The notes under the pieces were generated by a model. That model saw only the letters and a list, made by a program, of their open reading frames with translations, was not told the DNA's origin and did no database searches. A DNA stretch of 47,543 bases, from positions 754,502-802,044 of the forward strand of contig NZ_KQ969506.1 in NCBI RefSeq assembly GCF_001578875.1, written 5' to 3'. This document shows positions 1-6,990 of this stretch, one piece after another; position 1 is the stretch's first letter, and each line of letters opens with the position of its first letter. The translations under genes were made by a program, and so were the position numbers. This DNA comes from Streptococcus sp. DD13. GTDB lineage: Bacteria; Bacillota; Bacilli; Lactobacillales; Streptococcaceae.

Positions 1-1091
1 CCTTCCATCTCTTCTATTTCCTTTCGGAGGCTCCACGCTAAGGCCTTTGCTTGCTCACTATCTAGATAGATGCGCTCTGATTGAGATAGTCCACCACCTT
101 CTCCTTTTAGTCGTGTGGCGAGTTGCCCGAGCGACAGAAAGCGTGCCCGTTCTCCCTCGCGCAGCTGTTGGAATCGCCATTTTCTTTTGATATCCTCTGC
201 GCTGACCAAGCGCAATGGCTGTCCACTTGCTCCGATAACCTGCCCCCATTCATTGAATGAAAAGTTGTCCAACTGGTGGTTAGCCATCACATTATTCGTG
301 GTTTCCCCTATATCAAAGACGAAACCCCATGGAGAAAACGCTCTCCCTGGCACTCTATAAGTGATACCTAGGGGGTCTTCTCTCTTTTGATTCATTTGTA
401 AAACGAGGGTTGGATCATAGGTCCCAAAATTCCCAATCAAATCATAATCAACTTGAAATCGAGCATACAAGTCCTTGTTTTTCTTTAAAAAGTTAAGATT
501 TTCTTCGGTCAAATGGTCCAGTGGACTCGGTGCATTGTAGACAGTCGCTGGGCTCTGATGCTTAATGGCGATGATCAAGGCTAAAAAACCGCCTAAGGAA
601 TGACCTGTATAGCTGATATAGGAATTGGGATAGCGGGCATGGATAGCATCTGCGAATTCATAGGCACTTCCAAGATGGGTAGGGACTTCGACGTAGTCGA
701 ACGGTTCTTCTTCCCTCGGTAAAGCCGGTGGGAAATACACATCTTGCGCGTAACCTATGTCAGCATCCGGTACACTATCTTTCCTTGCTTTCCAAGTCTT
801 GTGATCTTTCCTTCCGGAAACGACTACTTCCAGGTCTGTCCCAAGGTCTTTAGAGTCTGAAGCATTGGTCCCTGCGTAGGCAATGACAATCTCCGATGTA
901 TCGACCTTCCTATCCACGACCGGCGCTACCGCCATGGCCTGCATACCGTTTTGAGTGTTGTCTTCGGTGGCGAGGAGTTGGTATTTTTTTCTAATTATCT
1001 GTTCCCCTTGTCGGGGGGTGTGATTACCATTTAAGATATCAATATCATATACAGCTTCTGCAATTTCTTTATAATCCATTTCTGTAATCAT
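1..1091 (-). CDS. Lipase-type (DUF2974/Mbeg1-like) toxin, TslA-like, 3' part outside window
   Basis: Open reading frame of 363 visible codons that runs off the left edge of the window. The N-terminus starts MITEMDYKEIAEAVY. A strand-turn segment AVAPVV...VIAYAGTN lies near residues 54-76. The nucleophile elbow GHSLGG has its Ser at about residue 165, a possible acid lies near Asp217 (YDLIGNFG), and a possible catalytic His lies near residue 272 (ANHQLDNF). This is an alpha/beta-hydrolase lipase arrangement. After about residue 335 a helical segment begins (SERIYLDSEQAKALAWSLRK), resembling the start of the helical C-terminal half of the second toxin at 23100-24404. The start codon overlaps the stop of the upstream immunity-like gene as ATGA, so translation is probably coupled. 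By analogy with S. aureus TslA (N-terminal lipase, C-terminal T7SS-targeting helices) I infer a secreted phospholipase toxin. A housekeeping esterase is less likely given the immunity array. Confidence 0.75.
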   Translation of the reverse strand, partial: MITEMDYKEIAEAVYDIDILNGNHTPRQGEQIIRKKYQLLATEDNTQNGMQAMAVAPVVDRKVDTSEIVIAYAGTNASDSKDLGTDLEVVVSGRKDHKTWKARKDSVPDADIGYAQDVYFPPALPREEEPFDYVEVPTHLGSAYEFADAIHARYPNSYISYTGHSLGGFLALIIAIKHQSPATVYNAPSPLDHLTEENLNFLKKNKDLYARFQVDYDLIGNFGTYDPTLVLQMNQKREDPLGITYRVPGRAFSPWGFVFDIGETTNNVMANHQLDNFSFNEWGQVIGASGQPLRLVSAEDIKRKWRFQQLREGERARFLSLGQLATRLKGEGGGLSQSERIYLDSEQAKALAWSLRKEIEEME

Positions 1092-1489
1092 GCTGACCAT
1101 CTTTCATAAAATATAATTTCAACATCAGTTAGAATTGTGTATGCAGTTTTTTTATCTTTTAACATCAGGTCCGTGCCATCTTCAGCTTGTCCACCGTTCA
1201 AGTAAATCTCTCCACCAAATCCCCATAACTTAAAAGTTCCAGTATATTTATCATTGATTCGAACACCGCTACTCCAAGAACCTGTCTTCATATTGTACTC
1301 GAAGCTTGTAAATTCAACCTTTTCGACCCCTTCATAGTTATTGTAAGCATACAAGGCCATCCGCTCCTGCTCGTGACGGATCAGTTCTGCTTCTTCCTTT
1401 GCCCTTTGTTGATACAAGATCACCATCCCGATTGCCCCTAACATTAAAATGAATAGACTGATAAAAAGCCATTTTTTCTTTTGTTTCAT
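1088..1489 (-). CDS. Membrane-anchored putative immunity protein, locus A copy 6
   Basis: Encodes 133 aa. Start chosen at MKQKKKWLF because GGAGAG lies just upstream; the reading frame stays open 20 codons further but that part carries the promoter. Residues 8-25 form one TM helix (LFISLFILMLGAIGMVIL). A charged helix (QQRAKEEAELIRHEQERMALY) and the family motif YEGVEKVEFTSF follow, then a beta-rich domain of about 80 residues that differs from the other copies. The expected topology is N-in with the variable domain outside the cell, suitable for blocking an externally acting lipase. It overlaps the full-length toxin start by 4 nt (ATGA). Function is inferred from context; no recognised domain name is assigned. 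Confidence 0.7.
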   Translation of the reverse strand: MKQKKKWLFISLFILMLGAIGMVILYQQRAKEEAELIRHEQERMALYAYNNYEGVEKVEFTSFEYNMKTGSWSSGVRINDKYTGTFKLWGFGGEIYLNGGQAEDGTDLMLKDKKTAYTILTDVEIIFYERWSA

Positions 1490-1539
1490 GTCGCTCTCCT
1501 TATGGTATGTTATAAAGAAATTAAGGCTAATTTCCTTAT

Positions 1540-1545
1540 AGTATA
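1540..1545 (-). promoter_or_regulatory. Extended -10 promoter of immunity copy 6
   Basis: Minus-strand TGCTATACT (TATACT with an extended TGn), about 50 nt before the ATG of the gene at 1088-1489. The same ~100-bp block recurs before the copies at 2986 and 4764. The -35 region is weak. Confidence 0.5.
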
Positions 1546-1575
1546 GCATAAAAGCAAAGCAATGTATGCGCTTTC

Positions 1576-1740
1576 TTAATCATGACCTGCATGCCGTTTT
1601 GGGGTATTGTTTTCTATGGTGAAGACAGTGAATTGATCTTCAGCTACTGTGTCACCTTTGCGATGAGGATCCGGTGTTTTTCCGGAATCAACTTTATAAA
1701 CGTCATTCGCTATATTATTATAGTCTCTATCTGTAATCAT
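1576..1740 (-). pseudogene. Toxin N-terminal fragment, frameshifted
   Basis: A 54-codon ORF starting MITDRDYNNIANDVYKVDSG, clearly homologous to the first ~50 residues of the toxin at 1-1091. At 1601-1604 four Gs replace the three found in sister copies. This shifts the expected EDNTQNGMQ reading into ENNTPKRHAGHD and an early stop. The start lies 1 nt after the stop of the preceding immunity-like gene. Downstream the DNA leads into the promoter of copy 6. Confidence 0.7.
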
Positions 1741-1741
1741 C

Positions 1742-2134
1742 CTAATCTCCTAAATATATAACTTCAATGTCTGATATGTTGAATTCCTTTCTATTTTCTA
1801 GACGAATCAACTCAGCTCCAGAATTTTGAGATAAAAGTTGACTCATACCAATTTCACCATCTAAGCCCCATAATGTAAAATTCACTTTAGTTTTATCATT
1901 TACTGTAGCATAAAATTCATATGTTCCTGTTGAACTATTGTAAAAATGCTTCGTGAATTGTACCTTCATCACTCCCTCATAATTTGAAGCAACATACAAT
2001 ACCATCCGCTCCTGCTCGTGGCGAATCAGTTCTGCTTCTTCCTTTGCCCTTTGTTGATACAAAATCACCATCCCGATTCCCCCTAACATTAAAATAAATA
2101 GACTGATAAAAAGCCATTTGCTCCTTAATTTCAT
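1742..2134 (-). CDS. Membrane-anchored putative immunity protein, locus A copy 5
   Basis: Encodes 130 aa. Start at MKLRSKWLF, preceded by AAGGAGGGTGAT. One TM helix (residues ~6-24), the charged helix RAKEEAELIRHEQERM, and the family motif in a variant form, YEGVMKVQFTKHF. The C-terminal beta-rich domain diverges from the other copies and ends in IEVIYLGD. The ribosome-binding site lies immediately after the stop of the toxin stub at 2145-2348, so the two are translationally linked. Predicted to protect against a lipase toxin; which allele it matches cannot be read from the sequence. Confidence 0.7.
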   Translation of the reverse strand: MKLRSKWLFISLFILMLGGIGMVILYQQRAKEEAELIRHEQERMVLYVASNYEGVMKVQFTKHFYNSSTGTYEFYATVNDKTKVNFTLWGLDGEIGMSQLLSQNSGAELIRLENRKEFNISDIEVIYLGD

Positions 2135-2144
2135 ATCACCCTCC

Positions 2145-2348
2145 TTATCTTGATTTGTATCCGTTTCTAGCAATGACAGCTACTGTCGCCATGGCTTGCA
2201 TGCCGTTTTGGCTGTTGTCTTCGGTGCCGAGGACGTGGAATTGATCTTCCGCTACTGTGTCACCTTTGCGATGAATATCGGGTGCTTTTCCTGAATCAAC
2301 TTTATAAACGTCATTCGCTAGAGTATTGTAATCTCTATCGCTAATCAT
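2145..2348 (-). CDS. Orphan toxin N-terminal stub (67 aa)
   Basis: Intact small ORF starting MISDRDYNTLANDVYKVDSG and ending TEDNSQNGMQAMATVAVIA-RNGYKSR. It matches the first ~58 residues of the lipase toxin and then stops before the AGT strand and the Ser elbow. The start follows the upstream immunity stop with no gap (TAA-ATG). Its stop codon merges with the ribosome-binding site of the next immunity gene. No catalytic residue is present. It is either decay debris or a retained coupling or decoy peptide. Confidence 0.6.
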   Translation of the reverse strand: MISDRDYNTLANDVYKVDSGKAPDIHRKGDTVAEDQFHVLGTEDNSQNGMQAMATVAVIARNGYKSR

Positions 2349-2744
2349 TTAATTTCCCTTCCAGTATATAATGTTTACCGATTTTAATGAAGAAACATTC
2401 GATTCTGGATTTTTAGGTCGTAGATAGTCTCCCTTGTCATTTCTTCCTTTACTGACTGTGATATCTCCTCCAAATCCCCATAATGTTAAAATAACATGAT
2501 ACTCTCCGTTTATAACGACTTCACTGTCCCATGTTCCAGTCATAATATTTTCCTCAAAACTTGTAAACTCCACCTTTTCAACGCCTTCAAAGTTATTGTA
2601 AGCATACAAAGCCATCCGCTCCTGCTCGTGGCGAATCAGTTCTGCTTCTTCCTTTGCCCGCTGTTGATACAAAATCACCATCCCGACACCTCCTAAAATT
2701 AAAATGAAGAGACTGATAAAAAGCCATTTGCTCCTTGATTTCAT
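2349..2744 (-). CDS. Membrane-anchored putative immunity protein, locus A copy 4
   Basis: Encodes 131 aa from MKSRSKWLF, with a GGAGG ribosome-binding site. TM helix ~residues 6-24, the charged helix, motif FEGVEKVEFTSF, then a variable beta domain ending VNIIYWKGN. The C-terminal IIYW pattern recurs in copies 1 and 6. In the database-style longest ORF it is fused to the preceding toxin stub because of a one-base deletion in that stub. The internal start is preferred because every sister copy begins here with a good ribosome-binding site. Confidence 0.7.
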   Translation of the reverse strand: MKSRSKWLFISLFILILGGVGMVILYQQRAKEEAELIRHEQERMALYAYNNFEGVEKVEFTSFEENIMTGTWDSEVVINGEYHVILTLWGFGGDITVSKGRNDKGDYLRPKNPESNVSSLKSVNIIYWKGN

Positions 2745-2984
2745 ATCTCCCTCCTTATCTTGATTTGTATCCGTTTCTAGCAATGACAGCTGCTGTCGCC
2801 ATGGCCTGCATGCGTTTTGGGTATTGTCTTCGGTGGCGAGGACTTGGAATTGCTTTTGTGTTGTAGTATCAAAAATTATATCGTTCACAACAACTGGGTC
2901 CGTGTCATTCGCTTGAGCTTTGAGCGATTCTACATTATAAACTATATCTGCAAATTCTTTATAGGAACTATCAGGGATTGGCAT
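2745..2984 (-). pseudogene. Toxin N-terminal stub, one-base deletion fuses it to copy 4
   Basis: Starts MPIPDSSYKEFADIVYNVES and reaches VLATEDNTQN, then changes frame. Around 2813 the sequence has TGCG where sister copies have TGCCG. The lost base turns the expected GMQAMAT into ACRPWRQQ and joins this frame to the immunity gene at 2349-2744. It starts 1 nt after the stop of copy 3. A fused product would put a toxin stub before the TM helix; more likely the internal start is used. Confidence 0.6.
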
Positions 2985-2985
2985 T

Positions 2986-3426
2986 TTACTTCCCTTTCTC
3001 ACTTGAATAGATAATATTGATACCATCTAATGATATATTTTCTATTTCATCTATTCGTTTCCCTACTGGAGAAAACTCATCCGCCTCTACCTTCTTCGTC
3101 AAATGAAAGGTCCCCGAATTATACCTTCCTCCACTAATTTCGTTTAAACCAGATAAACTTCTAAAATTTATACTGATTCTGTTCTCACGATTTAAGATTA
3201 TTGTAGTGTGCCAAGTCCCAGTTTCAGGAGATTGGCTCCATCCATTAAACTCGATTTGATCAATTCCTTCATAATCATTAACCAGCATTTTTGCGATACT
3301 AGTCTCCAGATTCCTTTGTTGCTCCTGTTCGGATTTGTGCCGTACAGCGTTCAAAATCACCATCCCGATACCGCCTAACATTAAAATGAATAGACTTACA
3401 AAAAGCCATTTTTTCTTTTGTTTCAT
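2986..3426 (-). CDS. Membrane-anchored putative immunity protein, locus A copy 3
   Basis: Encodes 146 aa, the longest copy. Start at MKQKKKWLF with a GGAGAG site. TM helix (~residues 8-25), then a charged segment that differs from the others (NAVRHKSEQEQQRNLETSIAK). The motif is YEGIDQIEFNGW, followed by a variable domain ending INIIYSSEKGK. It has its own promoter copy in the upstream toxin-stub tail. The divergent linker and C-terminus suggest recognition of a different toxin allele (inference). Confidence 0.7.
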   Translation of the reverse strand: MKQKKKWLFVSLFILMLGGIGMVILNAVRHKSEQEQQRNLETSIAKMLVNDYEGIDQIEFNGWSQSPETGTWHTTIILNRENRISINFRSLSGLNEISGGRYNSGTFHLTKKVEADEFSPVGKRIDEIENISLDGINIIYSSEKGK

Positions 3427-3472
3427 GTCGCTCTCCTTATGGTATGTTATAAAGAAATGAAGGTTAATCCCC

Positions 3473-3685
3473 TTATAGTATAGCATAAAAGCAAATCAAT
3501 GTATGCGCTTTCTTAACCGTGGCCTGCATGACGTTTTGAGGGTTGTCTTCGGTGGTGATTACTTGGAAGGTGTGCCCGCCGGATTCAAAGGTTTTTCCTT
3601 TTTTCCAAGAATGTGTTGTTTTCCCAGAATCAACTCTATAAACGCCGTCTGCGATTTCATTATAATTTTCATCTGTTATCACCAT
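3473..3685 (-). CDS. Orphan toxin N-terminal stub (70 aa)
   Basis: Starts MVITDENYNEIADGVYRVDSG and carries the TTEDNPQNVMQ segment, then continues into KKAHTLICFYAIL, a tail encoded by promoter-type junction DNA. It overlaps the upstream immunity gene (stop at 3679) by 7 nt. The truncation point is near residue 56 of the toxin, as in the other stubs, but the downstream junction differs from the RNGYKSR-ending stubs. Confidence 0.55.
   Translation of the reverse strand: MVITDENYNEIADGVYRVDSGKTTHSWKKGKTFESGGHTFQVITTEDNPQNVMQATVKKAHTLICFYAIL
3477..3482 (-). promoter_or_regulatory. Extended -10 promoter of immunity copy 3
   Basis: Second copy of the TGCTATACT block on the minus strand, inside the tail of the toxin stub at 3473-3685 and 50 nt before the ATG of the gene at 2986-3426. 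Confidence 0.5.
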
Positions 3686-4077
3686 CTATTACTCCAATAT
3701 TTTATTTTAATATTTTCTAAATTTTGCTGATGAGCTGTTTCATCCTTTGCTTTTAAATTATTCTTTTGACTCCAACTGACCACATACTTGTCAACTGAAT
3801 CATTAAATTGAAAAAACGTTATTTCCATTTCAATATTTTTATTGATAAATAACAGAGCTGTCATAGAACCTGTCGTCTTATTATTTTCAATTTTTTCAAA
3901 CTCTATCTCTTCTACACCCTCATAATGGTTCACTAAATACAGTGCCATCCGCTCCTGCTCGTGGCGAATCAGTTCTGCTTCTTCCTTTGCCCGTTGTTGA
4001 TACAAGATCACCATCCCGATTCCCCCTAACATTAAAATGAATAGACTGATAAAAAGCCATTTGCTCCTTGGTTTCAT
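3679..4077 (-). CDS. Membrane-anchored putative immunity protein, locus A copy 2b
   Basis: Encodes 132 aa from MKPRSKWLF (AAGGAG upstream). TM helix ~6-24, the charged helix RAKEEAELIRHEQERM, motif YEGVEEIEFEKI, then a variable domain that ends IKIKYWSNRW. In the longest reading frame it is fused to an 11-residue toxin stub, MITEQSYHYLA. The internal start matches its paralogs. Confidence 0.7.
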   Translation of the reverse strand: MKPRSKWLFISLFILMLGGIGMVILYQQRAKEEAELIRHEQERMALYLVNHYEGVEEIEFEKIENNKTTGSMTALLFINKNIEMEITFFQFNDSVDKYVVSWSQKNNLKAKDETAHQQNLENIKIKYWSNRW

Positions 4078-4131
4078 ATCTCCTTCCTTATCTTGATCCG
4101 CTAAATAATGATAGCTTTGCTCTGTAATCAT
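4078..4131 (-). pseudogene. Minimal toxin stub (11 residues) fused to copy 2b
   Basis: MITEQSYHYLA matches the first 11 residues of the toxin. It then joins DQDKEGD, the translated leader that normally follows the RNGYKSR junction. A deletion of about 45 toxin codons, in frame, explains it. It is the shortest stub in the array. Confidence 0.55.
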
Positions 4132-4132
4132 T

Positions 4133-4542
4133 CTAACCTCTCCAGTAATTTATATTTATATCTGTTACCGTGGATATATCTGTAAGATTCCCCAAATTCG
4201 TTTTTTTATTAATTTCTTATTGTTGCTCTGCTTTATATGATTGCCAATCCCTATTTCACCTTCAGAGTTCAAGTTTATGACTGAAAGAGTAATATGAATA
4301 TCACCATTGACAGTTGCATTAGCCGACCAAGTTCCAGTTGCTGAATTCTGTCTGAAACTAGTAAACTCTATCTCTTCTACACCTTCATAATAGTTCACTA
4401 AGTACAGTGCCATCCGCTCCTGCTCATGACGAATCAGTTCTGTTTCTTCCTGCGCTCTTTGTTGATACAAGATCACCATCCCAATTCCCCCTAACATTAA
4501 AATGAATAGACTGATAAAAAGCCATTTTTTCCTTAATTTCAT
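4133..4542 (-). CDS. Membrane-anchored putative immunity protein, locus A copy 2a (frameshifted C-terminus)
   Basis: Start at MKLRKKWLF. TM helix, charged helix RAQEETELIRHEQERM, motif YEGVEEIEFTSF and most of the variable domain are intact. At 4201-4207 there are seven T (seven A on the coding strand). As read, the frame gives an aberrant end KKRIWGILQIYPR and stops at 4165. With one more A the frame continues TNLGNLTDISTVTDININYWRG and stops at 4133, 1 nt before the next start, exactly as in the sister cassettes. Either the allele is frameshifted or a base is missing. Confidence 0.6.
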
Positions 4543-4552
4543 ATCTCCCTCC

Positions 4553-4762
4553 TTATCTTGATTTGTATCCGTTTCTAGCAATGATAGCTGCTGTCGCCAT
4601 GACCCGCATGCCGTTTTGGGTGTTGTCTTCGGTGGCGAGGACTTGGTATTTGCCGTTTAATATTTTCATATCTTCAGAAATCGGTTTTCGATCAGACTTA
4701 TTTGTATCTACATGGTATACTCTACCGGCAAGTTCATTATAATCTTTATCGCTTCCTATCAT
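4553..4762 (-). CDS. Orphan toxin N-terminal stub (69 aa)
   Basis: Intact ORF starting MIGSDKDYNELAGRVYHVDT, with VLATEDNTQNGMRVMATAA and the RNGYKSR end. It starts 1 nt after the TGA of copy 1 and its stop lies in the ribosome-binding region of copy 2a. It lacks all lipase catalytic residues. Confidence 0.6.
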   Translation of the reverse strand: MIGSDKDYNELAGRVYHVDTNKSDRKPISEDMKILNGKYQVLATEDNTQNGMRVMATAAIIARNGYKSR

Positions 4763-4763
4763 A

Positions 4764-5144
4764 TCAATCCCTATTATATTTTAGTTTAATCGTATCTAAC
4801 GTAATATCTAATTTGTTCTCGCTTCTTTTTAATTTAAAATTAGTATGATAATCAACAGATATATTCCCATCTATTCCCGCTGAGAATATCGTTACAGTTG
4901 ACTCATTATTTACTCTAGCTTGACTACTCACATAGCCGGTTTTTTGATCAGTATAAAAGTCTTGAAACTCTATCTCTTCAACACCTTCATAATGGTTCAC
5001 TAAGTACAGTGCCATCCGCTCCTGCTCATGACGAGTCAGTTCTGTTTCTTCCTGCGCTCTTTGTTGATACAAGATGACCATCCCGATTCCCCCTAAACTT
5101 AAAATGAATAGACTGACAAAAAACCATTTGCTCCTTGATTTCAT
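4764..5144 (-). CDS. Membrane-anchored putative immunity protein, locus A copy 1
   Basis: Encodes 126 aa from MKSRSKWFF; first gene of the array. TM helix (~residues 6-24), RAQEETELTRHEQERM, motif YEGVEEIEFQDF, variable domain ending IKLKYNRD. Transcribed from the promoter block at 5195-5200, which lies in the remains of a further toxin stub. Confidence 0.7.
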   Translation of the reverse strand: MKSRSKWFFVSLFILSLGGIGMVILYQQRAQEETELTRHEQERMALYLVNHYEGVEEIEFQDFYTDQKTGYVSSQARVNNESTVTIFSAGIDGNISVDYHTNFKLKRSENKLDITLDTIKLKYNRD

Positions 5145-5190
5145 ATCGCTCTCCTTATGGTATTTTCTAAAGAAATGAAGGTTAATCCCC

Positions 5191-5346
5191 TTATAGTATA
5201 GCATAAAAGCAAAGCAATGTATGCGCTTTCTTAATCATGACCTGCCTGCCGTTTTGGGTATTGTCTTCTATGGTGAGGACGGTGAATTGATCTTCAGCTA
5301 CTGTGTCACCTTTGCGATGAGGATCCGGTGCTTCATTGGAATCCAC
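5191..5346 (-). pseudogene. Toxin stub remnant lacking its start
   Basis: Read on the minus strand it gives VDSNEAPDPHRKGDTVAEDQ, TIEDNTQNG and the AHTLLCFYAIL tail seen in the promoter-type stubs. The first ~17 codons are missing where the DNA meets the mntH promoter region. It marks the right boundary of the array. Confidence 0.6.
5195..5200 (-). promoter_or_regulatory. Extended -10 promoter of array copy 1
   Basis: First copy of the minus-strand TGCTATACT block, about 50 nt before the ATG of the gene at 4764-5144. It probably drives the head of the whole array. Confidence 0.5.
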
Positions 5347-5371
5347 TGTATTCTCCCCTGGTTAATTGTGG

Positions 5372-5377
5372 TATAAT
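5372..5377 (+). promoter_or_regulatory. mntH promoter, extended -10
   Basis: TGGTATAAT, 32 nt before the mntH ATG. No clear -35 and no convincing metal-regulator palindrome were seen. Confidence 0.5.
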
Positions 5378-5409
5378 CTCTTTATTCTATCTTTTGAAAG
5401 CAGGTCTCT

Positions 5410-6753
5410 ATGTCGAGCAACGATACTGAAAAAAAGTCTCTACAGGAAATTAACCAATCTATCGCTGTCCCTAAAAAAGCTTCCTTTTGGAAGAATCTCT
5501 TTCTTTTTTCCGGACCTGGAAGTCTGGTCGCAGTCGGCTATATGGATCCAGGAAATTGGATTACAAGTGTTGTAGGAGGAGCAAACTTTCGCTACTTACT
5601 ACTATCTGTTATTCTATTTTCGTCCTTGATCGCCATGCAGCTACAACAAATGGCTGGCAAATTAGGGATCGTCCATCGGAAAGATCTAGCGCAAACGACC
5701 GCGACACACTTGCCCACTTGGTTACGCTACCTTTTGTGGGTCGTCATCGAGTTAGCCCTGATGGCCACTGATTTGGCAGAAGTCATTGGATCAGGGATTG
5801 CCCTCCATCTGCTCTTTGGCTGGCCCCTGCTGTTTTCGATTTTGATTACGATTTTTGATGTCTTTTTATTGCTTGGACTGATGCGATTAGGATTTCGAAA
5901 GATCGAAGCCATCGTCTCCACCTTAATCCTCACCATCTTGGCTATCTTTGTCTATCTAGTCCTTCTATCACGACCAGACTGGGCGGGAATTGCGCAAGGA
6001 TATCTCCCTCAAAAGGAAGTATTGGGCATCGGCCTATCAAATGGTGGGCAAGCCCTGACTTTGGCCTTGGGGATTATTGGTGCGACCGTCATGCCTCACA
6101 ACCTCTATCTCCACTCTTCCATCTCACAGACGCGTAAAGTGGACTATGACGATCCAAAGGATATCCGAAGAGCCGTGCGCTTTATGACCTGGGACTCCAA
6201 TATCGAACTGAGCTTGGCTTTTGTTGTCAATTCCTTGCTTCTGATTTTAGGTGCTGCCCTCTTCTTTGGACATGCTTCTGAAATCGGTGCTTTTTCTAGC
6301 ATGTATGATGCCCTACAAAACAATCAAATCGCAGGTGCAATCGCTAGTCCTTTTCTCTCGACCCTATTTGCGGTGGCCCTTTTAGCGAGCGGTCAAAACT
6401 CGACCATCACCGGAACCTTGACTGGGCAGATTGTTATGGAAGGCTTCCTTCGCTTTCGTTTACCACAGTGGGTCGTACGTCTCTTGACACGGTTCCTGGC
6501 CTTGTTACCGGTTATCATAGTAGCCTTTTTATTTGGTGACAAGGAAAGTGTCCTAGATAATCTTCTCGTCTACTCTCAGGTTTTTCTCTCCATCGCCCTA
6601 CCTTTTTCTATTTTTCCGTTGGTTTACTTCACATCAAAAAAAGAAATCCTGGGAGAATTTGTCAATGCAAAATGGAATACCTTCCTAGCCTATGGGATTG
6701 CCATTTTGTTAACCATTCTCAACCTCCAACTCATTTTTACAACACTTTTCTAA
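5410..6753 (+). CDS. mntH: NRAMP-family Mn2+/H+ symporter MntH
   Basis: Encodes 447 aa, a usual length for bacterial Nramp proteins. The TM1 metal-binding motif MDPGNW lies near residue 45 and the TM6 motif MPHN near residue 229. About eleven hydrophobic segments follow the Nramp pattern. It imports Mn2+ (also Fe2+) with protons across the cytoplasmic membrane. It is monocistronic: promoter at 5372 and a strong hairpin terminator after the stop. In catalase-negative streptococci manganese supports peroxide tolerance, which fits the adjacent glutathione reductase gene. Confidence 0.93.
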   Translation: MSSNDTEKKSLQEINQSIAVPKKASFWKNLFLFSGPGSLVAVGYMDPGNWITSVVGGANFRYLLLSVILFSSLIAMQLQQMAGKLGIVHRKDLAQTTATHLPTWLRYLLWVVIELALMATDLAEVIGSGIALHLLFGWPLLFSILITIFDVFLLLGLMRLGFRKIEAIVSTLILTILAIFVYLVLLSRPDWAGIAQGYLPQKEVLGIGLSNGGQALTLALGIIGATVMPHNLYLHSSISQTRKVDYDDPKDIRRAVRFMTWDSNIELSLAFVVNSLLLILGAALFFGHASEIGAFSSMYDALQNNQIAGAIASPFLSTLFAVALLASGQNSTITGTLTGQIVMEGFLRFRLPQWVVRLLTRFLALLPVIIVAFLFGDKESVLDNLLVYSQVFLSIALPFSIFPLVYFTSKKEILGEFVNAKWNTFLAYGIAILLTILNLQLIFTTLF

Positions 6754-6755
6754 CA

Positions 6756-6793
6756 CAAAAAACTACCTGGAAATAGATTCCCAGGTAGTTTTT
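6756..6793 (+). terminator. Rho-independent terminator after mntH
   Basis: AAAACTACCTGG / CCAGGTAGTTTT stem with a 10-nt loop, followed by T5. Confidence 0.85.
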
Positions 6794-6990
6794 AGGAGAT
6801 TATGAAAATATTTAGGATGACTATAGTATATCCGATCTTTCTATCAAGAACATCCGTCTTCAGACTGATTTTGTCTCTCTCCACTGTCCCCTTCCTCGCT
6901 TCGACTAGCTTTTCCCATATCAAATCTGAGCAAATTCTTCCTAAAAAGAGTACAATGAGGTCAGATCATTATCAATCAGGAGAAGAAAAT

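Larger units (their letters stand above)
1088..5346 (-). repeat. Tandem array of immunity + toxin-stub cassettes (unit ~465-680 bp)
   Basis: Six full repeats are set by immunity starts at 5144, 4542, 4077, 3426, 2744, 2134 and 1489 (steps of 602, 465, 651, 682, 610 and 645 bp). Conserved parts are the TM/charged-helix coding region and the stub. The variable part is the immunity C-terminal domain. Confidence 0.8.

Noticed and set aside
2349..3026. Genuine 225-aa fusion protein of toxin stub and immunity domain
   Set aside because: The fusion arises from a one-base deletion relative to sister stubs, and an internal start with GGAGG is available.
1088..5346. CRISPR array as explanation of the regular repeats
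   Set aside because: Repeat units are 465-680 bp and coding, with no short palindromic repeats or spacers.
6802..6990. 63-codon N-terminal extension of glutathione reductase
   Set aside because: It begins within the mntH terminator tail. The ATG at 6991 has its own AGGAG and matches the family N-terminus.
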